Of a stretch of DNA of 34,728 nt, positions 6,902 through 12,447 are shown piece by piece. The stretch lies in the IMG/VR virus record IMGVR_UViG_3300048785_000071, positions 1 through 34,728 of that record; one strand, written 5' to 3'. Below the pieces are notes generated by a model. It did not search any database. It worked only from the letters and a program-made list of their open reading frames with translations, and was not told the DNA's origin. The stretch is from a virus. Position 1 is the first letter of the stretch. Each line of letters starts with the position of its first letter. A program made the translations under genes and the position numbers.

Positions 6902-7077
6902 GACGCCACCGCACGCATGTGGCGCGTGTCCCAGTCTGGAAGGGTCATGCGGCTGTTACCGCGCTTGACCTCGACAGTGGCCCTGGCGCCATTCTTTGAC
7001 AGCCACTTGACCACGCCCATTATTGTCTTGTTGGAGAGCGTGAGTACCACCGTGTCACCTTCTTGGATAGCAATCAT
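6898..7077 (-). CDS. Small beta-rich hypothetical protein, 59 aa
   Basis: MIAIQEGDTVVLTLSNKTIM begins a pattern of short strands with basic residues (VVKWLSKNGARATVEVKRG), reminiscent of small SH3-like or KOW-like barrels that bind nucleic acid or protein. That fold suggestion is inference from residue pattern only. It is coupled by ATGA overlaps to genes on both sides; AGGTGACACGG and similar are internal, and no strong separate SD is seen, so translation probably depends on the upstream gene. Confidence 0.6.
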   Translation of the reverse strand: MIAIQEGDTVVLTLSNKTIMGVVKWLSKNGARATVEVKRGNSRMTLPDWDTRHMRAVAS

Positions 7078-7388
7078 GACTTGGCCCTTTTTAGACGGTT
7101 TCGAGTCTGTGCATTATGGTCTAGGTGCTTACGACCAAAATGCATTCTATGAAGCCCATGTCGGCTTTTCGCAAAGCAGGGCCGTTCGGCTCGTTTAATT
7201 AGGGCGAGCGCGGCAGGTTTACGACGCCTGCGACTACGGCCAAGCGCAGGGCACTCCAGTATGCGACGCTCTAACCTGCTGATGTAAGCAATGATCTTCT
7301 TGTCATTGTCCGAGAGCCTCTTGATGCTCTTGGTGTTCAGGCTAGTTGCTTCACTCAGCATGCCGATCATGTCTTGTATCGTCGTCAT
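7074..7388 (-). CDS. Basic hypothetical protein, 104 aa
   Basis: The start ATG (7388-7386) follows a perfect GAGGAGC that sits in the loop of a small hairpin shared with the gene at 7779-8117. The N-terminal half is helical (MTTIQDMIGMLSEATSLN, then SDNDKKIIAYISRLERRIL) and may be a coiled coil. The C-terminal half is very basic (GRSRRRRKP and many His/Arg/Lys), as in nucleic-acid-binding tails. No family is recognised. Its stop overlaps the next start as ATGA. Confidence 0.6.
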   Translation of the reverse strand: MTTIQDMIGMLSEATSLNTKSIKRLSDNDKKIIAYISRLERRILECPALGRSRRRRKPAALALIKRAERPCFAKSRHGLHRMHFGRKHLDHNAQTRNRLKRAKS

Positions 7389-7390
7389 TT

Positions 7391-7409
7391 TGTGCTCCTC
7401 AGCACTGGG
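7391..7409 (-). promoter_or_regulatory. Ribosome binding site in a hairpin loop, copy 1
   Basis: The minus strand reads CCCAGTGCTGAGGAGCACA. GTGCT and AGCAC pair as a 5-bp stem and leave GAGG, the Shine-Dalgarno core, in a tetraloop, three bases before the ATG region of the gene ending at 7074. The identical 19 bases occur at 8120-8138 before another gene. A translational operator or an RBS-exposing structure is plausible. Confidence 0.45.
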
Positions 7410-7575
7410 TTCAGCTTCTCGAATAACGCTCCCCAACTGATCAGTCCGGATATGATGCCTCGGGGACTGCAACGCCAAGCTCATTGGTATAACAGTGGCG
7501 TAGCTACCTGTATTCCAGCTTATCGAACTAACGGTCCAGACGCAACTAACCGGTTAAACCGTTAGGGCTATAAGC

Positions 7576-7782
7576 CTACGAGTACGTTACCTCGATTGGC
7601 TGGCGAGGAACGTAGTTGTCCTCGGCGTCCAGCGTGTCACCGTTATACCGTCCATTGTATGGACGATCAGTGAGCAGCCCAGCTGAGGACAGCTCATTGC
7701 GGGAATATGTGGCGATAAGGCCACCTGTGGTGAATTTGACTGGTCTGCGGTGGCTGCGCCAACCGCTGTTATGTTGTGTCAT
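7576..7782 (-). CDS. Hypothetical protein, 68 aa
   Basis: The start is placed at ATG 7782-7780, which overlaps the stop of the upstream gene as ATGA; a longer frame would overlap that gene more. The protein (MTQHNSGWRSHRRPVKF ...) is polar, with Tyr/Asn/Arg-rich middle (TDRPYNGRYNGDTLD), suggesting little hydrophobic core. A 190-bp gap follows before the next gene; it holds a weak imperfect hairpin (7546-7564) and the leader with the hairpin RBS. Function is unknown. Confidence 0.55.
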   Translation of the reverse strand: MTQHNSGWRSHRRPVKFTTGGLIATYSRNELSSAGLLTDRPYNGRYNGDTLDAEDNYVPRQPIEVTYS

Positions 7783-8117
7783 AGTGGCCTCGCCGGCTTG
7801 AGGAAGCTGGGGGCAACCGTTGGGGCATAACGGGTGAGCAGCCACTTGCTGCCTGTGACAGCCAGCAAAGTCTTATAGCTGCTCTCGCTCTCAAGGCCAT
7901 TCTTGATGAAGTCCCGAATGGCCTTGATGTACTGGTTGGTCAGGTCACGCGGATCAATGCCCAGAAGCTCCAGCATCGACGGATCGTGCGGGGCAACGGC
8001 ATCAGAGGCCAGATTGACCACTGGAAGGTGCTCCAGCGTGCGCTGGCGCTTGGTGCTCTCTGCCTGTCCCACTATGGGACGTGGCTGACTATAACGTGGA
8101 AGCTGTGAACCGATCAT
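7779..8117 (-). CDS. Hypothetical protein, 112 aa
   Basis: The ATG at 8117 follows GAGGAGCACACA inside the repeated hairpin leader. The N-terminal 45 residues are polar and Pro/Arg-rich. The C-terminal half is helical: LELLGIDPRDLTNQYIKAI then RDFIKNGLESESSYKTLLAV, with a tail rich in Pro and Arg. It is the second gene of the leftward operon counted from the control region, so it is probably expressed early. No family is recognised. Confidence 0.62.
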   Translation of the reverse strand: MIGSQLPRYSQPRPIVGQAESTKRQRTLEHLPVVNLASDAVAPHDPSMLELLGIDPRDLTNQYIKAIRDFIKNGLESESSYKTLLAVTGSKWLLTRYAPTVAPSFLKPARPL

Positions 8118-8119
8118 TG

Positions 8120-8138
8120 TGTGCTCCTCAGCACTGGG
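8120..8138 (-). promoter_or_regulatory. Ribosome binding site in a hairpin loop, copy 2
   Basis: Identical over 19 bases to 7391-7409: GTGCT/AGCAC stem with GAGG in the loop, ahead of the ATG at 8117. A related but stem-less GAGGAGCACC precedes the metallopeptidase gene at 3366. Confidence 0.45.
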
Positions 8139-8148
8139 GTTTAACGAT

Positions 8149-8170
8149 CTAGCGCACCGTAATGCGCTAG
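8149..8170 (-). other. Perfect 8-bp stem-loop between first two leftward genes
   Basis: CTAGCGCA, a six-base loop and TGCGCTAG form a perfect stem between the stop of the 8181-8357 gene and the hairpin RBS of the next gene. No T-run follows, so it may attenuate transcription weakly or protect a processed mRNA end. Confidence 0.4.
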
Positions 8171-8180
8171 GGCTTCAAAC

Positions 8181-8357
8181 TCAATGGCTTTCGTAGTCAT
8201 TGGAGCGTGGGAAATTATAAGGATATTCCCGATAGTGCTCCAAGATGACGCAATGAGCGTGGAAAGCAGCGCAACCCACTGTTCCTGCGTGGGAATTGCT
8301 GATTTCAGCTAACCACTGACCGAAGCTCAGTAGAAGGGACTTCAAAAGGGATTTCAT
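8181..8357 (-). CDS. Hypothetical protein, 58 aa, first gene of the leftward operon
   Basis: ATG at 8357-8355 with CAGGAGACG upstream, the first gene reading left from the control region. The N-terminus MKSLLKSLLLSFGQWLAEIS is an amphipathic or short hydrophobic helix, followed by a His/Cys/Tyr-rich part (CAAFHAHCVILEHYREYPYN). The two cysteines and histidines could bind metal. Function is unknown. A second tiny frame that starts within its end (19 codons) is not listed because it lacks a ribosome binding site. Confidence 0.55.
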   Translation of the reverse strand: MKSLLKSLLLSFGQWLAEISNSHAGTVGCAAFHAHCVILEHYREYPYNFPRSNDYESH

Positions 8358-8458
8358 GGTCGTCTCCTGTGGCCATACGCGGCGCGCCGCCGTTTTTCGG
8401 CCTCGCCCCTGCCGCGTCGGGCGCGCTCCTGCCTGGGAATGGCTCGATATCCTGGTTT

Positions 8459-8489
8459 ATCCTACCTTATGAAACAGATTAGGGGTCAA
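8459..8489 (-). promoter_or_regulatory. Weak candidate leftward promoter
   Basis: On the minus strand TTGACC (8489-8484) and TAGGAT (8464-8459) are 19 bp apart, in the right position to drive the leftward operon (leader of about 90 bases). The match to a sigma70 promoter is modest and the spacing long. The -35 overlaps the edge of the first 12-bp repeat cluster, which would fit repression by a repeat-binding protein. Confidence 0.3.
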
Positions 8490-8510
8490 AATGGTGGGGA
8501 AAATGGTGGA
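8488..8510 (+). repeat. 12-bp repeat cluster A (two copies of ATGGTGG)
   Basis: Contains two ATGGTGG cores with GGAAA between them, in plus orientation. It is the shortest of three clusters of the unit GGAAAATGGTGG. Confidence 0.8.
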
Positions 8511-8541
8511 TTTTGGACGGGGTTTGAGGGTGGAATGGTGT

Positions 8542-8643
8542 AATACTTACATATTAAGAGCACAACCAAATATGTCCTTTTAAGATATATACCGTCACAC
8601 CGTGCAACCTTCAGTAGGTAATAAAGCTTAATATGTAAGTATT
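8542..8643. repeat. 17-bp perfect inverted repeat
   Basis: AATACTTACATATTAAG at 8542-8558 recurs as its exact reverse complement at 8627-8643, separated by 68 bp. It lies between repeat clusters A and B. It could form a long-looped hairpin or bind a dimeric protein at two sites. Confidence 0.8.
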
Positions 8644-8672
8644 TGCCTTTTCAAACGATGGGGCTACTAAAA

Positions 8673-8717
8673 CCCACCATTTTCCCCACCATTTTCCCCA
8701 CCATTTTCCCCACCATT
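8673..8717 (-). repeat. 12-bp repeat cluster B (four tandem units, inverted)
   Basis: Three full units CCACCATTTTCC and most of a fourth lie head to tail without spacers, in the opposite orientation to clusters A and C. With cluster C (8807-8850) it can pair almost perfectly over about 44 bp, giving a cruciform around an AT-rich 89-bp centre. Confidence 0.85.
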
Positions 8718-8806
8718 ATTGTAATCATGTAATGACTGGTATTATTGAATATATAATATTTGATCATGTTTTGTTCTCCTTCCAACTTGATGCCTCCTAG
8801 AGCAAC

Positions 8807-8850
8807 ATGGTGGGGAAAATGGTGGGGAAAATGGTGGGGAAAATGGTGGG
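8807..8850 (+). repeat. 12-bp repeat cluster C (four tandem units)
   Basis: Four ATGGTGG cores in GGAAAATGGTGG units, exact reverse complement of cluster B. Exact conservation among ten cores in three clusters implies binding by a specific protein or very recent duplication. Confidence 0.85.
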
Positions 8851-8910
8851 TTCAAACGGCTGTGTCTTTTCCGATTTTCGTGATATTAACATACTAAGGA
8901 CTTTTCCTTA

Positions 8911-9055
8911 ATGGTATCAAGGTGTTAAATTATTAGAGGCCAATTAATATTATCGTATAAATATACAATATTAACGGTACAACCTGATTACCAATATACC
9001 AATGAAATCAATGAGTTAATCTTCCGGTGGGGAGTTCAATGATATCAAGGGGTTA
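8911..9055 (+). repeat. Two 17-bp operator-like direct repeats
   Basis: ATGGTATCAAGGTGTTA (8911-8927) and ATGATATCAAGGGGTTA (9039-9055) match at 15 of 17 positions. The second lies directly ahead of the TATAAT at 9064. A looser third copy (CGGTATCAGGGTAA, about 9077-9090) lies around the expected transcription start. The arrangement resembles repressor or activator sites at the rightward promoter. Confidence 0.5.
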
Positions 9056-9063
9056 CACGGAGG

Positions 9064-9069
9064 TATAAT
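9064..9069 (+). promoter_or_regulatory. Rightward promoter -10 element
   Basis: A perfect TATAAT lies about 115 bp ahead of the ATG at 9186. No good TTGACA is found 16-18 bp upstream; the repeat ATGATATCAAGGGGTTA occupies that place, so the promoter may need an activator or be controlled by a repressor there. Confidence 0.5.
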
Positions 9070-9152
9070 CGCTCGACGGTATCAGGGTAACACCTTCACA
9101 CCTTACCATCGCGCGATGGCTGGGGCGTTGCCCGATGCGGCATGGGTGCGAC

Positions 9153-9170
9153 GGCCGGCGCTTTCCGGCC
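9153..9170 (+). other. Leader hairpin just before the RBS of the 9186 gene
   Basis: GGCCGG, loop CGCTTT and CCGGCC pair perfectly and end three bases before the AGGAG of the next gene. It may expose the ribosome site or protect the mRNA 5' region. Confidence 0.45.
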
Positions 9171-9185
9171 ACATAGGAGAATAAA

Positions 9186-9380
9186 ATGGCGAAACCCCTT
9201 CAAATTGATATCAAGGGCGATGTAATGACCGTCACCATCGACGTTTCAAAGGCGGCATACGATGAAGCGCTTGCCTCTACATCGGGCAAGACTAAACTGG
9301 TCAGTTCCACGCATGGGTTCACTGGTGTTCAGACCCCCGGCGGCATCTGCCAATTGGCGCTGAACCTCACCCACAAGTAA
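9186..9380 (+). CDS. Hypothetical protein, 64 aa, single-gene transcription unit
   Basis: ATG with an excellent ATAGGAG eight bases ahead. The protein begins with two or three beta strands (LQIDIKGDVMTVTIDVS), then a short helix (AYDEALAST), then more strands ending LALNLTHK. The gene is alone between a TATAAT promoter and a strong terminator, and a 12-base sequence (GGCGTTGCCCGA) flanks it on both sides. That layout suggests a strongly or independently expressed early product, perhaps a host-takeover protein. I do not recognise the family; small single-sheet proteins of this size are frequent in phages. Confidence 0.75.
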   Translation: MAKPLQIDIKGDVMTVTIDVSKAAYDEALASTSGKTKLVSSTHGFTGVQTPGGICQLALNLTHK

Positions 9381-9396
9381 CACTAGGCGTTGCCCG

Positions 9397-9435
9397 AGGC
9401 CGCTAGGGAAACCGTTTTTCCTAGCGGCCTTTTCA
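9397..9435 (+). terminator. Rho-independent terminator
   Basis: AGGCCGCTAG pairs perfectly with CTAGCGGCCT across a short A/T-containing loop, and the 3' side runs into TTTTCATT. It closes the single-gene unit 9186-9380. Confidence 0.9.
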
Positions 9436-9579
9436 TTGGCTTATTGTTGCGAATGCGACGCAATAGCACCTCCCCCCACGCTGGACAGGCCGCCCGCCCT
9501 AATCTACAAATAGACCCCTTTGGAAATACCTCGGGGTCAAAAACCGAACCTTTAACTACTCGTTAACACTTGGCGAGGT

Positions 9580-9930
9580 ATGAAGGTGACACGGAAGCGC
9601 GCTACCCAGGCCCGCCCAAGTGAAGGTGAAACGGTGTCACCACTAGAGATTACCCCGCCGCCTACAGTGGAATTCCCCAAGGGGATCAAGCTGATACGCG
9701 CCGAAGTTACACAGGCACCGACAAAGGATTATCAGATTTTGTGCTGTGTGTGGGAAGTCCACGGACGGCCTAAGTATAGTCATGTCCGCGCCCCGGCGAT
9801 GATTGTGCTCAACGATCCTCACTATTGGGAAGACGTTCTGCACCAATTAGCGGCGGCTATACAGAACCCACCGGTGTGGCCGCACCAGACCGAAGTACTC
9901 AAGGACTATGTCAGCGCCCCTAAAGTATGA
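9580..9930 (+). CDS. Hypothetical protein, 116 aa
   Basis: ATG preceded by GGCGAGG. After a basic N-terminus (MKVTRKRATQARP) and a Pro-rich linker, the core (about 30-110) has alternating strands and one helix (EDVLHQLAAAIQ). No enzyme motif is visible. The 200 bases upstream hold the preceding terminator and no clear promoter, so transcription may come from read-through or an unrecognised phage promoter. Function is unknown. Confidence 0.65.
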   Translation: MKVTRKRATQARPSEGETVSPLEITPPPTVEFPKGIKLIRAEVTQAPTKDYQILCCVWEVHGRPKYSHVRAPAMIVLNDPHYWEDVLHQLAAAIQNPPVWPHQTEVLKDYVSAPKV

Positions 9931-9954
9931 CGGCTTCAAAAGAAAGTCCTGCCT

Positions 9955-10215
9955 ATGCCTCAAGCATTTGACGATAATGGCAAGCGAACCCCGTACGGCT
10001 ACGCGGCCATAGCGGTCATGGCCTGCATCTGGTTCGGCGTGTCAGTCTGGTTGCCGGGCCTCGGCATCCTGGTTGCCGGCATCCACGCAGTGTGCATCGT
10101 CGGTGACCTCTTGATGAACGGCAATCCAAACTCGGACCTGCTCGGGCCTAACCTGGGTGGAGCGTTGCTCGCTGGCGCCGGCGCCTGGTATGGGCTCGCG
10201 CTCCATGCCGCTTGA
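9955..10215 (+). CDS. Membrane protein with two or three helices, 86 aa
   Basis: Polar N-terminus (MPQAFDDNGKRTPYG), then hydrophobic segments about 16-33 and 35-52 and a Gly/Ala-rich helix at about 65-84 (GGALLAGAGAWYGLALHAA). The Gly/Ala richness fits tightly packed helices, as in small holins or membrane-remodelling phage proteins, but its place far from the lysis genes argues against a primary holin. The RBS is weak. Confidence 0.6.
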   Translation: MPQAFDDNGKRTPYGYAAIAVMACIWFGVSVWLPGLGILVAGIHAVCIVGDLLMNGNPNSDLLGPNLGGALLAGAGAWYGLALHAA

Positions 10216-10247
10216 CACATAAGCGGCTGCGATGTTAAGGAAAAGCT

Positions 10248-10529
10248 ATGGAACTCATTCTGAAACTGCGAACCGCAGCCATTAGGGCCACGTCGCCGGA
10301 AGGTCGGGACACCTTCCACCTGTTCGCGTCCAACTTGGAGCGCGCGGTCACGGACTTTGCCATGGCCCCCACCGAAAACAACCTGATCGCCTTGAATGGC
10401 GCCTGGTCCATAGCCGAGCGCGTCGCCAAGACCATTCCGCCTGAGGGCGGCCCGGCCCCGCTCAGTGGGAGCCCTGATGCTCCTACTTGGGACACGGGTC
10501 GGGTTGAGCTAGAACGAAAGGCAGCCTGA
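10248..10529 (+). CDS. Hypothetical helical protein, 93 aa
   Basis: ATG with AAGGAAAA upstream. The first 65 residues are helical and balanced in charge (MELILKLRTAAIRATSPEGR, then LFASNLERAVTDFAM, NLIALNGAWSIAERV). The C-terminal 25 residues are Pro/Gly-rich and probably disordered. The stop overlaps the next ATG as TGATG. Function is unknown. Confidence 0.65.
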   Translation: MELILKLRTAAIRATSPEGRDTFHLFASNLERAVTDFAMAPTENNLIALNGAWSIAERVAKTIPPEGGPAPLSGSPDAPTWDTGRVELERKAA

Positions 10530-10783
10530 TGGCCAACGCCCGCATAGTTGCCGGGACTGGGTTCACTGGGGCAGCCGTGGCCGGCCTCAAAACGATTAAC
10601 GTGGTGTCGTCGCATCCGACTGGCACGACGGGCATCGGTGCGGCAGGACAGCAGCTCAAGGGGCTCTCGCAGGTGGGGCCGACCGGCCACAAGCCAAACA
10701 TCGAGCCGATGTACTTGCTGGCGCCGACCGGCACCAAAGGGATACCAACCATCGTTATCGCAGGGTTCACGGGGGCGGCATGA
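10529..10783 (+). CDS. Gly/Thr-rich hypothetical protein, 84 aa
   Basis: Low-complexity composition dominated by Gly, Thr, Ala and Ile, with GFTGAA near both ends and several PTG turns (HPTGTTGIG, GPTGHK, APTGTKG). Strands alternate with Gly turns, which suggests a small beta structure. The PTG turns recall the collagen-like genes of the late region, but triplet periodicity is absent, so it is not collagen-like. ATG and TGA overlap neighbours on both sides. Function is unknown. Confidence 0.6.
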   Translation: MANARIVAGTGFTGAAVAGLKTINVVSSHPTGTTGIGAAGQQLKGLSQVGPTGHKPNIEPMYLLAPTGTKGIPTIVIAGFTGAA

Positions 10784-10881
10784 GGTCCACGGTACCGCAT
10801 GACGTGAGCTGGTCTGTCATGATCTCGTTCAGCATTGGACTGTTTGTTCTTGGCTTGATACTGGGGGTTTTATGGCTGTGA
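10780..10881 (+). CDS. 33-aa single-helix membrane protein
   Basis: ATG overlaps the preceding stop (ATGA) with a G-rich site upstream. Twelve polar residues are followed by one hydrophobic helix (SVMISFSIGLFVLGLILGV). Its end overlaps the start of the Acb2-like gene by 10 bp. Function is unknown; coupling to the next gene is likely. Confidence 0.5.
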   Translation: MRSTVPHDVSWSVMISFSIGLFVLGLILGVLWL

Positions 10882-11096
10882 TGCACGCGTCAACATTCGA
10901 ATATCTTAAACCGACGCAAGAGCAGATTGACCACATGTCACAACTGCGGCAGGCGGCCAAGGCTTATGCTGAATGTCTAGATACCTTTTTGATAGACGGA
11001 CCTGATAAGTCGTTTATCATGCGAAACCACCGGACGAATGCCATGTGGGCAAACGTCGCCGTCACCCGTAAAGCAGATGGAACCCCCAGAGGATAA
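10872..11096 (+). CDS. Acb2-like cyclic-nucleotide sponge (anti-CBASS candidate), 74 aa
   Basis: The pattern matches the small helical hairpin family that includes the phage anti-CBASS protein Acb2: an N-terminal FEYLKPTQEQI, a first long helix (IDHMSQLRQAAKAYAECLDT), a turn with PDKS, then a second helix ending NAMWANVAVTR. In the family, members bind cyclic di- and trinucleotide signals and so block CBASS (and partly Thoeris-type) defence. The length is typical. The usual loop before helix two in homologues is rich in Arg/Glu around Ser; here it reads GPDKSFIMRNHR. Recognition rests on pattern memory, so the call is a strong candidate, not proof. Confidence 0.6.
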   Translation: MAVMHASTFEYLKPTQEQIDHMSQLRQAAKAYAECLDTFLIDGPDKSFIMRNHRTNAMWANVAVTRKADGTPRG

Positions 11097-11097
11097 T

Positions 11098-11283
11098 ATG
11101 GCCAAACCCCAAGGCTTCCCTAATGAAATGCTAGTTCACCGCGAGGACGCCGGCGACGGCACCAAGTACTTCGTAGCCGACCCAGAGCTACGCGCACACG
11201 CGGACCTGGATGACGAAGTCGAGGTCGCCATCTATACTCTGCACCGGGTGGACAAGTTGTCCGCCAAACTGGTGATGAAGTAA
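11098..11283 (+). CDS. Hypothetical acidic protein, 61 aa
   Basis: ATG with AGAGGATAAT upstream, directly after the Acb2-like gene. The protein is acidic (VADPELRAHADLDDEVEVAI) with strands near both ends. A longer in-frame start would overlap the upstream gene and has no site. It could be a partner in counter-defence because of position only. Family unknown. Confidence 0.6.
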   Translation: MAKPQGFPNEMLVHREDAGDGTKYFVADPELRAHADLDDEVEVAIYTLHRVDKLSAKLVMK

Positions 11284-11295
11284 CCAATGAATAAG

Positions 11296-11343
11296 ACATG
11301 CACCTTATTGTGTGGCCGGGCCCGGTGGGGCATAGGTGCATGT
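11296..11343 (+). other. Perfect 10-bp inverted repeat upstream of HNH gene 1
   Basis: ACATGCACCT and AGGTGCATGT enclose 28 bases with a GC-rich core (GGCCGGGCCCGG). It may be a termination/attenuation hairpin or the trace of insertion of the endonuclease gene. The other HNH gene (21544) is also preceded by a perfect 10-bp stem. Confidence 0.5.
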
Positions 11344-11395
11344 AAGTCGTTCGCGCGTTGCGCCGCAGGGGGTACAGCTCCACTGGGCCTACATT

Positions 11396-11827
11396 ATGGC
11401 ATATAAAAACCCCGAAGAAGGAAAGGCTTATCACGCGGCGTGGTATCAGCGTAACCGTGAAAAAAGATTGGCCCAGGGGTTAGCTTGGCGTCTTGCTAAC
11501 AAGGAGAGAATAAAAGATACTGATAAAAAATGGCGAGCAGCTAACCCCCTAAAAGTGCGTGCCTGGTGGCGTCAAAAAGTCTACAATCTAACTCCGGAAG
11601 ATTTTAATGAACTATTGGCAGCCCAGAATGGCTGCTGTGCTGCGTGTTTATCCCCCGATCCAGGCCACAAATATGGGTGGCAAATAGATCACAATCACAA
11701 GACAGGAAAAGTCCGAGCTATTTTGTGTCGGCCGTGCAACCTAGCTCTTGGCCATGCGGGCGAACTACCGTCCCGATTACGTGCGCTTGCCTCGTATATT
11801 GAAATTCACACCCCCGGTGCCCCATGA
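11396..11827 (+). CDS. Endonuclease VII-type HNH protein, 143 aa
   Basis: The C-terminal half carries the recombination endonuclease VII pattern: CAAC (first zinc pair), IDHNHKTGKVRAILCRPCN (catalytic DH-H with second zinc pair CRPC) and NLALGHAGE. The family cleaves branched or double-stranded DNA using one metal ion. The N-terminal half is basic and Arg/Trp-rich (AAWYQRNREKRLAQG), suited to DNA binding. ATG 11396 is chosen over an upstream start because the family opens here. It may be a free-standing homing endonuclease rather than a Holliday-junction resolvase. The local base composition is slightly more AT-rich than its neighbours, fitting recent entry. Confidence 0.85.
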   Translation: MAYKNPEEGKAYHAAWYQRNREKRLAQGLAWRLANKERIKDTDKKWRAANPLKVRAWWRQKVYNLTPEDFNELLAAQNGCCAACLSPDPGHKYGWQIDHNHKTGKVRAILCRPCNLALGHAGELPSRLRALASYIEIHTPGAP

Positions 11828-12447
11828 CTGACCTGTTGCCATCCGAAGAAATTCCAAAAGTTCTCGTGCCATACTGCGTGCGGCTCGCGGACGAAGGCGT
11901 GCCATATCGGGCGATTGCCCGGGCTATGAGGCAGACGGCCGACGCCGTGCGGGATGCGGTTCGCACCGCGGTGCTCACCGGGTCCATCGCCTACTACCCA
12001 AAGGAAGACTGGCCGCCCGGCGCCCACCGCGACACGCGGACCCCGCTCTGGGTGAAGGACAATTACGTGCAGGAGCAGGAGCTGGTATTCTCCTGCGTGC
12101 GCCTGTTCAAGGTGACAAAGTTGCAAGGTGCCCTCCTGGCTGTGTTGATCAATCGAACCGAGGTCACCAAGGACACGATGCACCAGGTGATCGAGAGCCG
12201 GCGATCTTCGCTCAAGGAAGAGACCGACCCCAAGATGGTCGACGTGGTTATCTGCCACTTGCGTAAGCGCCTCAAGCCATTTAACCTGACCATCCACACT
12301 CTGTGGGCCCGCGGGTACTACATGGAGCCGGCCCAGCGCCAGCATATGTTGAACCTGTTGACGCTGTATATTTCCGGCGAGAAACACCCGGACGAGTTGA
12401 AAAAAATGCCAATGGATATAACCAATGCCCACACCGCTGTTAAATGA
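11824..12447 (+). CDS. Two-domain DNA-binding regulator (HTH plus OmpR-like winged helix), 207 aa
   Basis: N-terminal region has a helix-turn-helix-like segment (EGVPYRAIARAMRQTADAVR, about 24-43). Residues about 85-165 follow the pattern of the OmpR/PhoB effector domain: LQGALLAVLINR, then a helix, VDVVICHLRKRLKPF (recognition-helix pattern VDVxIxxLRKKL) and IHTLWARGYYME (wing hairpin, compare IxTVRGxGYxL). There is no receiver domain. So it is probably a transcription factor, perhaps the switch to late genes, which is inference. ATG overlaps the HNH gene stop (ATGA). Confidence 0.65.
   Translation: MTDLLPSEEIPKVLVPYCVRLADEGVPYRAIARAMRQTADAVRDAVRTAVLTGSIAYYPKEDWPPGAHRDTRTPLWVKDNYVQEQELVFSCVRLFKVTKLQGALLAVLINRTEVTKDTMHQVIESRRSSLKEETDPKMVDVVICHLRKRLKPFNLTIHTLWARGYYMEPAQRQHMLNLLTLYISGEKHPDELKKMPMDITNAHTAVK

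Larger units (their letters stand above)
8358..9185. promoter_or_regulatory. Divergent control region, possible replication origin
   Basis: These 828 bases contain no convincing gene on either strand and separate leftward from rightward transcription. The left 100 bases are GC-rich; 8460-9070 is AT-rich with many TATA-like runs. It holds three clusters of a 12-bp repeat, a 17-bp inverted repeat, operator-like repeats and a rightward TATAAT. Iteron-like repeats beside AT-rich DNA are typical of replication origins, so an origin function is a reasonable inference. Confidence 0.6.

Noticed and set aside
7546-7564. Imperfect hairpin as a terminator of the 7576 gene
   Set aside because: The stem has a bulge, is short and is not followed by a T-run, and genes continue in the same direction.
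8673-8850. CRISPR-like appearance of the 12-bp repeats
   Set aside because: Units are 12 bp, directly adjacent, with no unique spacers of CRISPR length and no cas genes. They are iteron-like tandem repeats.
11284-11395. Possible intron around the HNH gene
   Set aside because: Neighbouring genes (11098-11283 and 11824-12447) are complete with own start and stop, so no interrupted gene or splice partner is seen.
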